From Priapulus caudatus (taxonomy: Eukaryota > Priapulida > Priapulimorpha > Priapulimorphida > Priapulidae): a stretch of 32,073 nt of DNA. This document shows positions 10,928 to 20,969 of this stretch, in pieces. Within the stretch, counting starts at the first letter, position 1; each line of letters begins with the position of its first letter. A program made the position numbers and the translations under genes. The DNA is taken from contig NW_014577073.1 of assembly GCF_000485595.1 (NCBI RefSeq), forward strand, positions 963,657 to 995,729, written 5' to 3'. Below the pieces are notes generated by a model. That model was not told the origin of the DNA. It ran no database searches and saw nothing but the letters and a program-made list of their open reading frames with translations.

Positions 10928-12354
10928 ACACACAACACACAACACACACACAACACACAAACAACAACACACACACAAAACACGCTGCGTGCACACACAC
11001 ACAACAGTTGGCTCAGTGCATCATAGTGGAATCCGGCGCTTATTTACAAACTAATGTATTCAAATTATACGTGAGATCGCTTCAAAAGGAACGAGTTTTC
11101 GTGAATTGCCGGCACAGTCGAGGCCAATTGGCCGAGTCGAGCGGCCTTGGCAGCAGCTGCTAACGCATCGGAAGACTTACGCCACCCGTACTCCTCTGGG
11201 CTGTCCCTATCAATATCGGGCATATGTCAGCACGTCATCCCTGCATTCGTCCCTAGCACCAATACACATCACGGACAGCACTTCGGGAGCTCTATAATGC
11301 CGAGCGCGGTAATGCACGGCGCTTTGCTGTGTAACACCGTGAGTACATTATGTATCCGATGAAGCGAATATGGGCGTCGAGCAAGGCAGATGGTAGTAAG
11401 TGTATGCGCTGCCGCACGCGGGGTGAAGTGCGGCACACTCGGACGCGTAAGAATTGATCTAGAGTGACGCGATCCGTCAATGACCGTGTTTTCAAGCCAC
11501 TACCTCGAATATAAAGAAAGGACATTTAAAAAGGCGCGTCATTCGCGCGAGTTGTTCACGCAGCTTCTACCCGCACAAGTATCCTAATATAATCACTAGA
11601 GAGAGCGAATGTTCCGCGCCGTTAGAGAGACCTTTGTGTTTTAGTTCTTTTCTGTGCATTGCGTGCGAGTTTTGTTCAATAATCATTAAGAAATTATTAT
11701 GTGACATCTCGAGAATTACGCTATGGGACGTTACGACCAGAAACCGTATAAATCTGGAAATAAGAAATAGGGTTCATTTAGTTCTCACGAACTCATTTTT
11801 ATATCCTCATTAAACAGGAATTCTTTAACTCTGCTTTCATAATATTCAGTAGGGCATACAATCATTTTACAGCTTAGTGGCCGTAATCGCAAATGAAACT
11901 AATAATGGTTGAATCAGGACTAGAGTTTTTCTCAACAATAATGGGATATGAAGGCAGGTTAAATATATTAACTATTCGTGATATAAAGTGCACGCTATAC
12001 CTGATACGTCATTGATAATATCTGCATTTTCTCCACAGATTTAAATTACAGAAAAGAAGAAAACCATGCTAGTATATTATAGTCATAAATACACGTGCTT
12101 ATAAATATATCGCTGTAGTATTAATACTAAATTTTAAGTTTCCTCGCAAGGTTTGGCAACTCTGTTATTCGTTTTTTTTTATGGCTTGCATAATCCGAAT
12201 AGACAATCTTACAAACAACAATAACTATCGTGCATGAGTGTTGATTCATCAGGAAGATAAATAGCGTGATAGACCACCGCCATTACGCTAAATATATCAA
12301 CATGTTTCTCATTCCATGTCATGAGAGCGATAAATCCAAAACAAATTATATTAA

Positions 12355-12441
12355 ATATTCATATATATATATAATATATATATATATATACTATATTTAT
12401 ATATATATATAAATATATTTATAATATATATAAATATATAA

Positions 12442-12475
<34 letters not shown>

Positions 12476-12491
12476 ATATATTATAATGAAT

Positions 12492-12528
<37 letters not shown>

Positions 12529-12570
12529 AGAGAGAGAGCGAAGCCGATGGCGAGAGAGAGAGAGAGAGTG
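12355..12570. repeat. (AT)n and (GA)n microsatellite cluster
   Basis: AT-rich runs with several inverted stretches to 12485, then GA runs at 12496-12526 and 12550-12568, in intron 1 close to the exon 1 donor. Confidence 0.95.
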
Positions 12571-12634
12571 ATTACATATTACACTATAGTATATTAGAGT
12601 TTACATCCGAACTGGATCATAGAGTGTCACCTAC

Positions 12635-13082
12635 CGACTTGTCCCAGATAGTGCAGTCGGCGCGGGTCCATCATTCTATAGTGAGGAGGTGACGGCGTAT
12701 CGGCAGTGCGCGTCGGCAGCGGAGACTGTGCGGGCAGGCCAAGCAGACTCCGCCGATGATCGCTGAAGCCTAGCGATGCGTTGACGTCGGTCATCGCGTT
12801 CGACGTCGTCTTTCCGGCGACCGAGCATGGTAAGGACACGGGCAGCGAGGCTACGGGCAGGCGCACGCACAGCGGGCAGCACATGCCGGCCATGATGTCG
12901 GACGCCTTGCGTGGAAAGCAGTGGATCGGATGCATCTGCTCGTGGAATTGCGTCATCGACGACACCGGTAGCGACTTCTCGTGCGGCGGCGGCTGTTGTT
13001 GCTGCTGGTGGTGCTGCTGGCTCACCGACGGCGACGGCTTGTGCTTAAAGATCAGCGAGTCGACTAGGAACGATCGCGACAT
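12635..13082 (-). CDS. ind: ind/Gsx homeobox gene, exon 1 (residues 1-149)
   Basis: First coding exon of a Gsx-family (ParaHox) transcription factor; the family acts in the nucleus to specify the intermediate column of neural progenitors. The protein opens MSRSFLVDSLI, the conserved Gsx N-terminus, which resembles a SNAG-type repressor motif. A Gln/His-rich stretch follows (about residues 22-30), then CPLCV (69-73) and DPRRLHYL (139-146); all three motifs have counterparts in vertebrate GSX1/GSX2. The ATG at 13082 is the first after an in-frame TAG at 13119-13121 and has G at -3. The exon ends at 12635 with donor GTCG|gtaggt, leaving one base (phase 1), which joins the first two bases of exon 2 to make Gly150. 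A degraded second copy lies at 22513-22956. Family assignment is very secure; the exon end rests on phase agreement and splice consensus, not on a transcript. Confidence 0.93.
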
Positions 13083-13870
13083 CGCGCGTTTGTGTTCGTC
13101 CGTCTTCAGTGCAAACCTCTAACGACGTTTCCTCTCTGTGTATTTCTCCGTTTATTGCTGCAATTGCTGTCCGAGAAATATCTCGCTCCGGCTCATGGAA
13201 GTGTGAAGTTCGCGTTTTTGCGGCACGCGTACACTGTCGCTACGTATTATTCTTTAGCCGATAGAGCTAAAGGATAAGCCGATAGAGCTAAGCCGATAGG
13301 ATCTTTTCTCTACAGAGTCCGACGTAAGAGATAGGCTAGGATTCACATGGGAGACGCGTGGTAGCGCGCGGACGTGGGTCTGAGTTTAGGGGGAGGCGCG
13401 GGCGTGAGTGTGAGCTCAGTATGTGCGCTGTCGTACGGGGAGACGTCGATCTTCGCGCGCGTCATCTCATACACGCCGCACGCCGAACTCTGCCGCTTAT
13501 ATATACGCCGCCGCCGCCGCCACCGCTGGATGTATTGTACCGCCTGCGTGCTAGTGCCGCATTTGTTTGCGCACCGCACGCAGGCGTGGCTGGCGTGCGC
13601 CGTCGGGTAATTGACTGCTGTGGGCGGGGTGTAGCGGCGGAAACCGCCCTCTACGATCTTAATTAACCTCCGTGAATGCGGGATTAGCCGAATTTTTTGC
13701 GCACTCGGCCCGCGAGGCCGCACGTGGCGAAGTCCCCGCCCCTTTAACTTCGTCCATTAGGCGCGATTTCCCCGCGACGCCGGCACAAAAGACACCGATG
13801 CCAAATTGACAACGCTTTTCGACGCACTTATGTGCGCCGATCATTGGGTGCGGTATGGTTTGCTATTTTA
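13083..13870 (-). promoter_or_regulatory. Putative 5' leader and CpG-rich promoter region of ind
   Basis: The sequence directly upstream of the ind start is GC- and CpG-rich compared with the AT-rich surroundings, as expected near an insect developmental promoter. On the minus strand a TATATATAAG sequence lies at about 13497-13506, inside a GCC/CGC-rich run. It could serve as a TATA box for a start near 13470, giving a leader of about 390 nt. No clear initiator was seen. A palindromic TTAATTAA (about 13658-13665) could bind homeodomain proteins. The TATA-like sequence is not preserved in the second copy (about 23368-23376). Position and composition are seen; promoter function is inferred. Confidence 0.4.
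13256..13300. repeat. Short direct repeat, agccgatagagcta
   Basis: The 14-mer agccgatagagcta occurs at 13256-13269 and 13277-13290, with a third truncated copy (agccgatagg) at 13291-13300, about 175-220 bases upstream of the ind start codon. The same arrangement appears, with small indels, near 23140-23182 in the second copy. Confidence 0.7.
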
Positions 13871-14103
13871 AACGCCAGGCGAGAGCGGCGCTCTTTGTGC
13901 TTAAGGAAATATATGATTTAATTTAAGTTGTGACCGGGATTGATCATGAAGGCTAAACAATTTACATTATATCCAGTTACGCTAACATTTACTCGCTGGA
14001 AGCTTGTACGGAAAACGATTTCGAATCAGTATATGGGGATATAAATGAATCACTGCCTAATTCAAACTCAACAGTACTATACAAATCAACGGCCTCTAGA
14101 AGG

Positions 14104-14107
14104 ATCT

Positions 14108-14158
<51 letters not shown>
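14104..14158. repeat. (CT)n tract
   Basis: About 25 CT units at the end of block E copy 1, directly before the junction filler. Confidence 0.95.
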
Positions 14159-14163
<5 letters not shown>

Positions 14164-14228
14164 GTTTTGCCCCAATTTTAACCATTTTCCATGGCCCCGG
14201 CGTGGGGGAGAAAAAAGTTTTTAAAAAA
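14159..14228. other. Junction filler between CT tract and duplicated block X
   Basis: About 70 bases with long homopolymers (gaaaaaagtttttaaaaaaac) that match neither flank of the duplicated blocks. Block E ends before it and a copy of block X starts after it. It looks like low-quality joining sequence. Confidence 0.5.
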
Positions 14229-14974
14229 ACATTGCACAGAATAAGATTAACCGTCGTAAGCCATATACCACAGGATATATAACATGCTATATTGGTTTAT
14301 GTCTGTCGCATTATGTATTCGAATGTGTTTTTGATGCTCATCAACTCAGATTGTCCAGTTGTCTCGTAGCCTTGTATTGAACACCCTTTACCTGACGGTA
14401 CAACCGCGTTTAAAGGCATAAAAAGTGAAATAAACTGATTCCCCATGACCTAGGTTCATTGTTTAGTATTATCATTTGTAATATGTCCTATCATCAATAT
14501 TAAGAGTTAAAGTGATCAATCTCATAGAATGACACGTATTTTAATACTAAACGCCGGAAGATTCATCCTGCTATATTTGCACGCTGAACACCAGACGCCG
14601 TTGATGCGCCATCACACACCACGGCCCGCACAATACACACACACATACACACGCACACACACACACACACCCAACACACACCACACACACACAACACACA
14701 CACACAAACACACCGACCCCGCACATACACTACTCACGCGTCACGTAAGAACACACGGTGCTGCACACACGCCACGCCCACGTACACACACGCATCGCCG
14801 CACGACGACACACACACACACACACACACACATACCACACACACACACACATACACACACAACACACCCTCAACACACGCACAGCACACACACGCACGCA
14901 CGACCACAACACGCACACCAGCACACACGCACGCACCACTACCACTGCCGCGCCACACACACACACACACGCAG

Positions 14975-15008
<34 letters not shown>

Positions 15009-15020
15009 CACGGCGACGCA
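14229..15020. repeat. Duplicated block X, copy 2, ending at an N-gap
   Basis: Co-linear with 10079-10927 with many single-base indels (for example gaataagattaaccgtcgta against gaatagagattaaccgtggt). It stops at acggcgacgca exactly where 25 N begin. Confidence 0.88.
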
Positions 15021-15045
15021 NNNNNNNNNNNNNNNNNNNNNNNNN
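15021..15045. other. Assembly gap (25 N)
   Basis: Run of N between block X copy 2 and block T copy 1, in the middle of microsatellite sequence. It marks a scaffold join of uncertain order. Confidence 0.99.
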
Positions 15046-18000
15046 CCTCTATCTTTGTCTAATCGCTTATCTTCCTCTTTGTTGGTGTGTGGTGGGTGTG
15101 TGTGGTTGGTGTGTGTGTGTGTGTAGTGTGATGGTGTGTTGGGTTGGTGTGTGGTGTGTGGTGGTTGTTGTGGCCAAAGGAAACGAGAGGAGAAGACAGG
15201 GAGACGGAGAGAGAGAGAAGGACACGAGAAGAGGAGATATGCATATGTCACCATCGCGTAAGCTTCATACGTGTTTTAGGAATGCTAAAAAAGCGTATTA
15301 TGGATGCAATTAATTATCTTACGAGTTTCCTACGGTTTGTCCATGCATGCCGCAACTGACAGCCGACTTACTTTACGTCAGCTAAGTAATGGTAGCCACG
15401 ATGAAAGGCGCTCACTCAAAATCAAATAGCAAGGCTTTGTCTGAAAAGTGCCGGCAGGGCTCAACATTGTCTTTACTAGCATTTGCCAACCCGGGTGACA
15501 CGAACCGTGTGGCAAAGCTGCTAAACGAGAGAATTATTGTGTTACTATGACAGTGGGGTTGCTCGCACATATCTGACGGAACTCGGGAGGGACTACGTCA
15601 CCTTTGGATACGACCAACAGTTTGACTTAGGCAAATGACCATGCCGCGGGCGGTAATTAAGTATTTCCACGTACTGGAATAATTTGAATCTGAAATCAGG
15701 AGGTGCAAAGTTGCGCCGAGATGCGGCGGGTTTTTCTGTATCGGGAAACCCTACAGGATTGTCCGGCCCGCGGCCAGATACACTGCCGGGGTACTCCGGG
15801 CCTTCAACAGCGAGCAACGCGATGGCTCGTTGTTGGCTGACCTACGAAGTCTATGGGTCACCTTGTGCGCAGTGGGGAGCCCACTCCCTCCGTCCTGCAC
15901 ATCCATTACCTACACATGCAATGGCTGGAAATGCATGCCGTAGCAGACCTAGGGGTGTTGGCGCGGCACTGCGGTGATCTCTCTGTTATGCCATTTGTGT
16001 TTTCTCTACTCGAAAGGACTGCTCAGCGGTGATAATATTGTGAAGAGTGTAAAAAAGGATAACAAATAAAGTGCCTGTAGTAATCTGTTAACGAGAAATA
16101 AAGCTGTTACTGCGATACATAATAACAACCAACAAGTATAATAATCAAATAATGAATAATAATTAAATACCAGTAATACTCAAATGCAACTTACAGATGC
16201 CAGTGATGAATATCAAATTGAGTGGTAAAAGATGCGATTTATAGTTATTCTCATTTATCGATCGAAATAAATTAATTGACGCGGTTTTTACTGTTGCAAA
16301 GTTTAGATCCACCATCGAAACTTTTCAAATCAGCTTTTTGCACGTTGAACTTGTTCTTTTGGCGGCCGGTTACAGGAAACGAGATCCTGATACAAAAATA
16401 GAAGGACTACGTATGCGTTATGCAGTCGCTACCCGGTCAGCAGCTTTCGTTTGAAATAGTAATAATTAGTTAAAGAGGCAGATCCGTGAAGAAGCCATAT
16501 AAAGAAGTTCTAAGAGACGGCGTTGCGAACCACCGATATCGGCGGGTGCTTAAGCGTTGTTCGCGCTGAGTAGCCGACCGTATAGAAAACAGCTTTACGT
16601 AAACCTAGAGCGTCGTATTTAGTTGAGGCATAAGAAATCTATTTGTATTCTGGGCCGGTGACCGAAAGATCTTCAATGGGTCGCTTTACATGCAGAAACC
16701 GCTGCTGCCATGCACACGTAGGTCACTCAAGCCTCACGTCTACGTGCGTAGCGCGACCGTGAGAGTGATAGTTGAAAAAAATTCGCGTACAAAGTGCAAT
16801 CATTTATGGGCTCAATATAATCTGTCGTCTGAGCTCGCTGATGCACTTTAACATAATAAATCCTAGGTAAAGCTCTGATAGATGTGAGCAGACTGAAAGA
16901 GTGAAGAGAGAGATCTGGAAGGATGGGTTAGACGGAGGTGCCCGGAACGGAACGGACGGGAAGGACGAGATGAACGGAAAGATACGAAAGCTAAATTGTT
17001 ACATATAAAAACCGGCACCCGGCAGGAAAAGAATTTACTGATGGAAAATTTTCCCGTACAAACAGAACGATCAAAAAGAAGACAGCGAAAAATAGACCGT
17101 AGATGTACTTGTCCTATTCGCATTCAACGACAACTAGGGCGAGTTTCCGAGTTCAACAGGGCACACATAATCCTAGATATATTATCCCAATAAGCGACCC
17201 ACGTTTCGCATTTCAAAAAGGCCAGACAGACGCAATGCGAAACGCAGAAGCAGGAAAATGGTGGCACATGCTCACACGCCATGCTGCCAGGGCGTGCAGC
17301 CGACCCGATCAATGCGAAAAAGAATCAATTCGTTGTTTGGTGTCTGTCTAATTGAAAAGAACAGTTTATAGATACGGTGTCGAGAAGCCGTGGCGCGATT
17401 GTCCAACCGGAGAAGACGGAGAAAATCATTTGTTCCACCGAGAAGTGAGGCCAGGTGGGCGAGCAAGATTATTGCAAATAGCTATCGGCTCACTGTGTTC
17501 CCTGTAACGACACACAACACTCCCGCGTGAAAAGCACCCACATCGACGCCTCTGCGCCGCGTTACGGAACACACGCGTACCACGAGTTTGGTCACGTTCC
17601 TCGCCCATTTCTCCATACCCCTAACTGCCAGCTATCGCCCTAATAATGACTCCCCTGACCCAATTGTATGCGGCCAGCTTGGAGATAGGAAACGCAGTGA
17701 TTATTGGTTTTGTCGTTTGGCTGTCCTCACATTCAATGAGCACCTGCCTTGTAAACGGTTATAAAACTGTGAAACCTCTGCGCGCTGCGAAATAACGATT
17801 TGGTTTAAACCTTTTTCTCGATAAGGCAGCTTCGCGCAACGGTGGCCAAAAGCGAAGTGGGGTAAATGCAGCGGAAGCGCGCGGACGAAGCCCAGCACCT
17901 CCGGCTAAGGAATTACGCGCTATGCCACGACAGCAACAACGGCGCCCGTGTATTGCAGCAGCAGCTTCGTTTTACTTTAACTAAGACCTAATTGCTAGGC

Positions 18001-20918
18001 GGCTGTGCGCGACGGATCTAGCATCTAAGTCGCAAAGCGAGCGAAAAGTCGGCGAGATATTTGAGCTTGAAGTTTAGAGTCGCTGCGTGTGCGATTCTGT
18101 GAGGTTGTGGTACTTACCTGCGGGTAACAGTTTACAGAACGTGGATTAATTTGACGACGATGTATAGAAAACACCTAGCCAGGTTATACCGAGGATCTGT
18201 AACCTTGTGTTCTTGATGCGGCGCATGGCCCACGGAAAGCCCCAAATGGCCTCATTCGAGAATTTCGAAGAATTCGAGAAGATGCCGACCCTTCTAAATG
18301 ACGTTAGTGTGAGGAATCCGATGTCAATGATTGTTAGCATCCCAGACGCCGAACCGTTCACCCTAACCAAGTTAAAATACGGAATTTTATTCTTCCGTAG
18401 TGTTATGCTAGAAAATTTGAATTTTTCGACGATTTAAAAATTTTAAAAAATTTTAACCATTCTAATTTTCGAAATACGGGTAGCTGATCTTACCTATCAG
18501 AACCGATAACAACGTCTTCGCCCATTGTGGTCCAACAAGCATTTCTATACATATATGGAAGTTTTACCATTCGTGCTTATGAATTGGCAATGCTTATATA
18601 GAATTGAATATACACATCAAATTACTTCATCTATTAAATAGCTGAACATGCTGGGTTTTATGCCAAAGTAGGCTATTGTAATAAACCTCCACACGTTTCC
18701 AATATACATTTATTCTTTCTCAATATTACGCGCATTGCCTGTCTACAGCTGCTACTCAATATACTCCTTGCCTACTACTGGCTTGCTGCTTTACTGACTA
18801 CCCTACTACTACTACTATCTACCTACTACTAACTACTACTACTACCTACTATACTATTACTACTATATTTACTACTACTATTACTACTATTCTACTACTT
18901 ACTACCTACTTGCTACCTACTGCTGCTCGGCTGCTGCTACTACTACTGCTATACCAGCACTTTCTACAACACTACTAACTGCTCTAACCTGCCTGCTACC
19001 GGACCCCTACTCACGACCACTAATACCAAACTACTGAACTACTACTGCTAGCTGCGCTGCTTACTACTGGCTACTACTAATTAACTACTAACTACACTAC
19101 TAAACGACACTACTAACTACTACTATACTACTTATACCTACTTACTACGGATACACCCACTACTACGAGTACTTACTAGCCACTACTACTACTACTGCTG
19201 CTGCTGCTAGTACTTCACTACTACTACTACTGACTACTACTCGACTACTACTACTATCTATTACTTTTACTACTACTACTAATTCTTCTTCTTCCTTCTT
19301 CCTATCCTAATGCTTACTCATCTTCTACTCACTGTACGAGATTTCTAAAGGCTGCTGCTGCTACCACCTACTGCTACTGTTAACGAAGCCCCAGAAGGGC
19401 TCATGGGAAAATGCGAAAATGCTAAGCTGCGGAAAAGCTAAAAGCGGGAAAGTGTAAATACAGAAACCAATAGTACAGATAGTAAGAGACTCAGTATTAC
19501 AAAAGTAAGCATGCGGAAAAGCTAAGTGCTGATCACGGCTGTAACATAAAGTGCAGTTTACATTTCGGCATTCGCATCTTGCATTTCGCATTTCGCCATC
19601 TCGCCATTATCGCATTTCGTATTTCGCTATCTCGCAATTTCCGATTTCGCATTTCGCATTTTTGCATGAGCCTTTTGGGCTTTCGTTATGCTTACTGCTT
19701 CTGCTACTGCTCCCTTCTACTTGCTACCACTACTTGCTACTGCTTCTGCTACTCGCTGCCGCCTTCTCTACTGTTACTACTACTTGGCTACTGCTTCTGC
19801 CTACTGCTGCCGCTTCTACTGCTACTTACTACTAGCTGCTGCGGCTGCTGGCCACATCTGCTAACTGCTTTGCTACTGCTGGCGCCCGCTTCTAACGCTA
19901 CTCACTACTGTGCTGCTATCGCAGCTGCTGCTGCGGACTCTTATACAATGAACTGTTTTCCCTGCCAACTTGCGTCTTATAACATTACTTAAATTTTCGA
20001 CTCAGCACTCTTATATGTTGCCAAGCATAAGCGGCATGAAATGAACTGGCACGTAAGGGAAATACGTTACATTACCTACATTCTTTGAAGATTCGTCGAA
20101 CATAAATTTCACGTTTTTATTTTCGCCTGTTTTTTTGCGCTAATTTGTCGGTCGTGCTTTTTGATGCAGTTATCCAGATTGCATGAGGTGCGCGAAGGAC
20201 AATTAACATAATAGTATCTAATTCGAATACCTTGATGCCTTAACGCGTAAAGTCGATACCTTGCACACATTAATTTATCTCGCGATAACAGACAGTTTTA
20301 ATTTCCAACGCATTTTAACGGAAACTGTCCTCAAGTTATACATGGATTCGGCTCCATGGAAAATTGCTGAATTTTTAACTTCTTCCGTGCGGCCCATAAT
20401 AAACGTGAATAAGCTAAATTAATTTTTAAAAGTATTCAGTAGTATTGCATCCAATGAAATTAAGAGCGTATTTAATGTGCGCGCGTATGCCATCTCGAAA
20501 TGTCTGGCCAACCTTAGACTATATCCAGGGTATTAAGCGAGGCAAAAAATTATAAATCGCAATCTATAGGGAGCTATAGAACGTGCACTGCAGTAAGGCT
20601 ATAAGGTTAATTACCGCGTATGGCCCATTACAGTCCAGTGTGCCGTAATTCAAACGGTCTTTGCGGTTCTCACCTTTAACTTTATACACCCCACAGTCAT
20701 AACTCTGGAATTTAATGTACATTTTTGGTACCGAGCCTTCCGTGATAACCCACAGCAATCGAACAACGTTAAACGTAGCAGTCAAGGTCCATATTTTAAC
20801 GTTTAAGAGATCTTCTGAAAATCGCATGTACGCAGGCATTTTCGTCCGTATAATCATATTGACTATTCAAGGATCCACACTGCACAGCACACCCATTACA
20901 GTCGCTCAACACTGCCCG

Positions 20919-20920
<2 letters not shown>
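15046..20920. repeat. Duplicated block T, copy 1 (upstream flank of ind)
   Basis: Co-linear with 24000-29049 but about 800 bases longer, with many extra single bases. For example, the trinucleotide tract at 18770-19290 is ragged here and regular in the other copy. No gene is recognised in it. Open frames such as 15684-15977, 16996-17193 and 18207-18437 are not kept open in the other copy. It runs into a CA microsatellite at 20921, whereas the other copy continues into unique sequence at 29050. Confidence 0.88.
18770..19300. repeat. Ragged TAC/TGC trinucleotide array (copy 1)
   Basis: TACTAC units interrupted by single extra or missing bases nearly every second unit. This is the counterpart of the regular array at 26940-27620. 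Confidence 0.9.

Positions 20921-20964
<44 letters not shown>

Positions 20965-20969
<5 letters not shown>

Larger units (their letters stand above)
7602..12634 (-). other. Intron 1 of ind (about 5.0 kb)
   Basis: Phase-1 intron with donor gtaggt (12629-12634) and acceptor tttctctag. It contains the hexanucleotide array (9424-9650), the dispersed repeat (9668-10003), the CA-rich block duplicated at 14229, and an AT/GA microsatellite cluster (12355-12570). Open frames inside it, such as 9045-9344 (99 codons) and 7988-8230, have no recognisable domain, and I treat them as chance. If the duplications nearby are assembly errors, the true intron length may differ slightly. Confidence 0.85.
10985..14158. 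repeat. Duplicated block E, copy 1 (contains ind exon 1 and promoter)
   Basis: Aligns over its whole length with about 20965-23999. Both start at the same phrase after a CA tract (ctcagtgcatcatagtgg) and end in a CT tract after the phrase actcaaca. In the exon this copy is open throughout, so it is the better candidate for the true sequence. Confidence 0.9.

Noticed and set aside
10395-11000. 201-codon Cys/Val-rich open frame on the minus strand
   Set aside because: It is a translation of CA/TG repeats; matching His/Thr frames exist on the other strand. The copy at 14229-15020 does not keep the frame.
14529-15062. 177-codon frame crossing the N-gap
   Set aside because: CA-repeat translation running through unknown bases.
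15684-15977. 97-codon Gly/Pro-rich plus-strand frame in block T
   Set aside because: Not conserved as a frame in the second copy (about 24510-24776), where indels disrupt it; no domain recognised.
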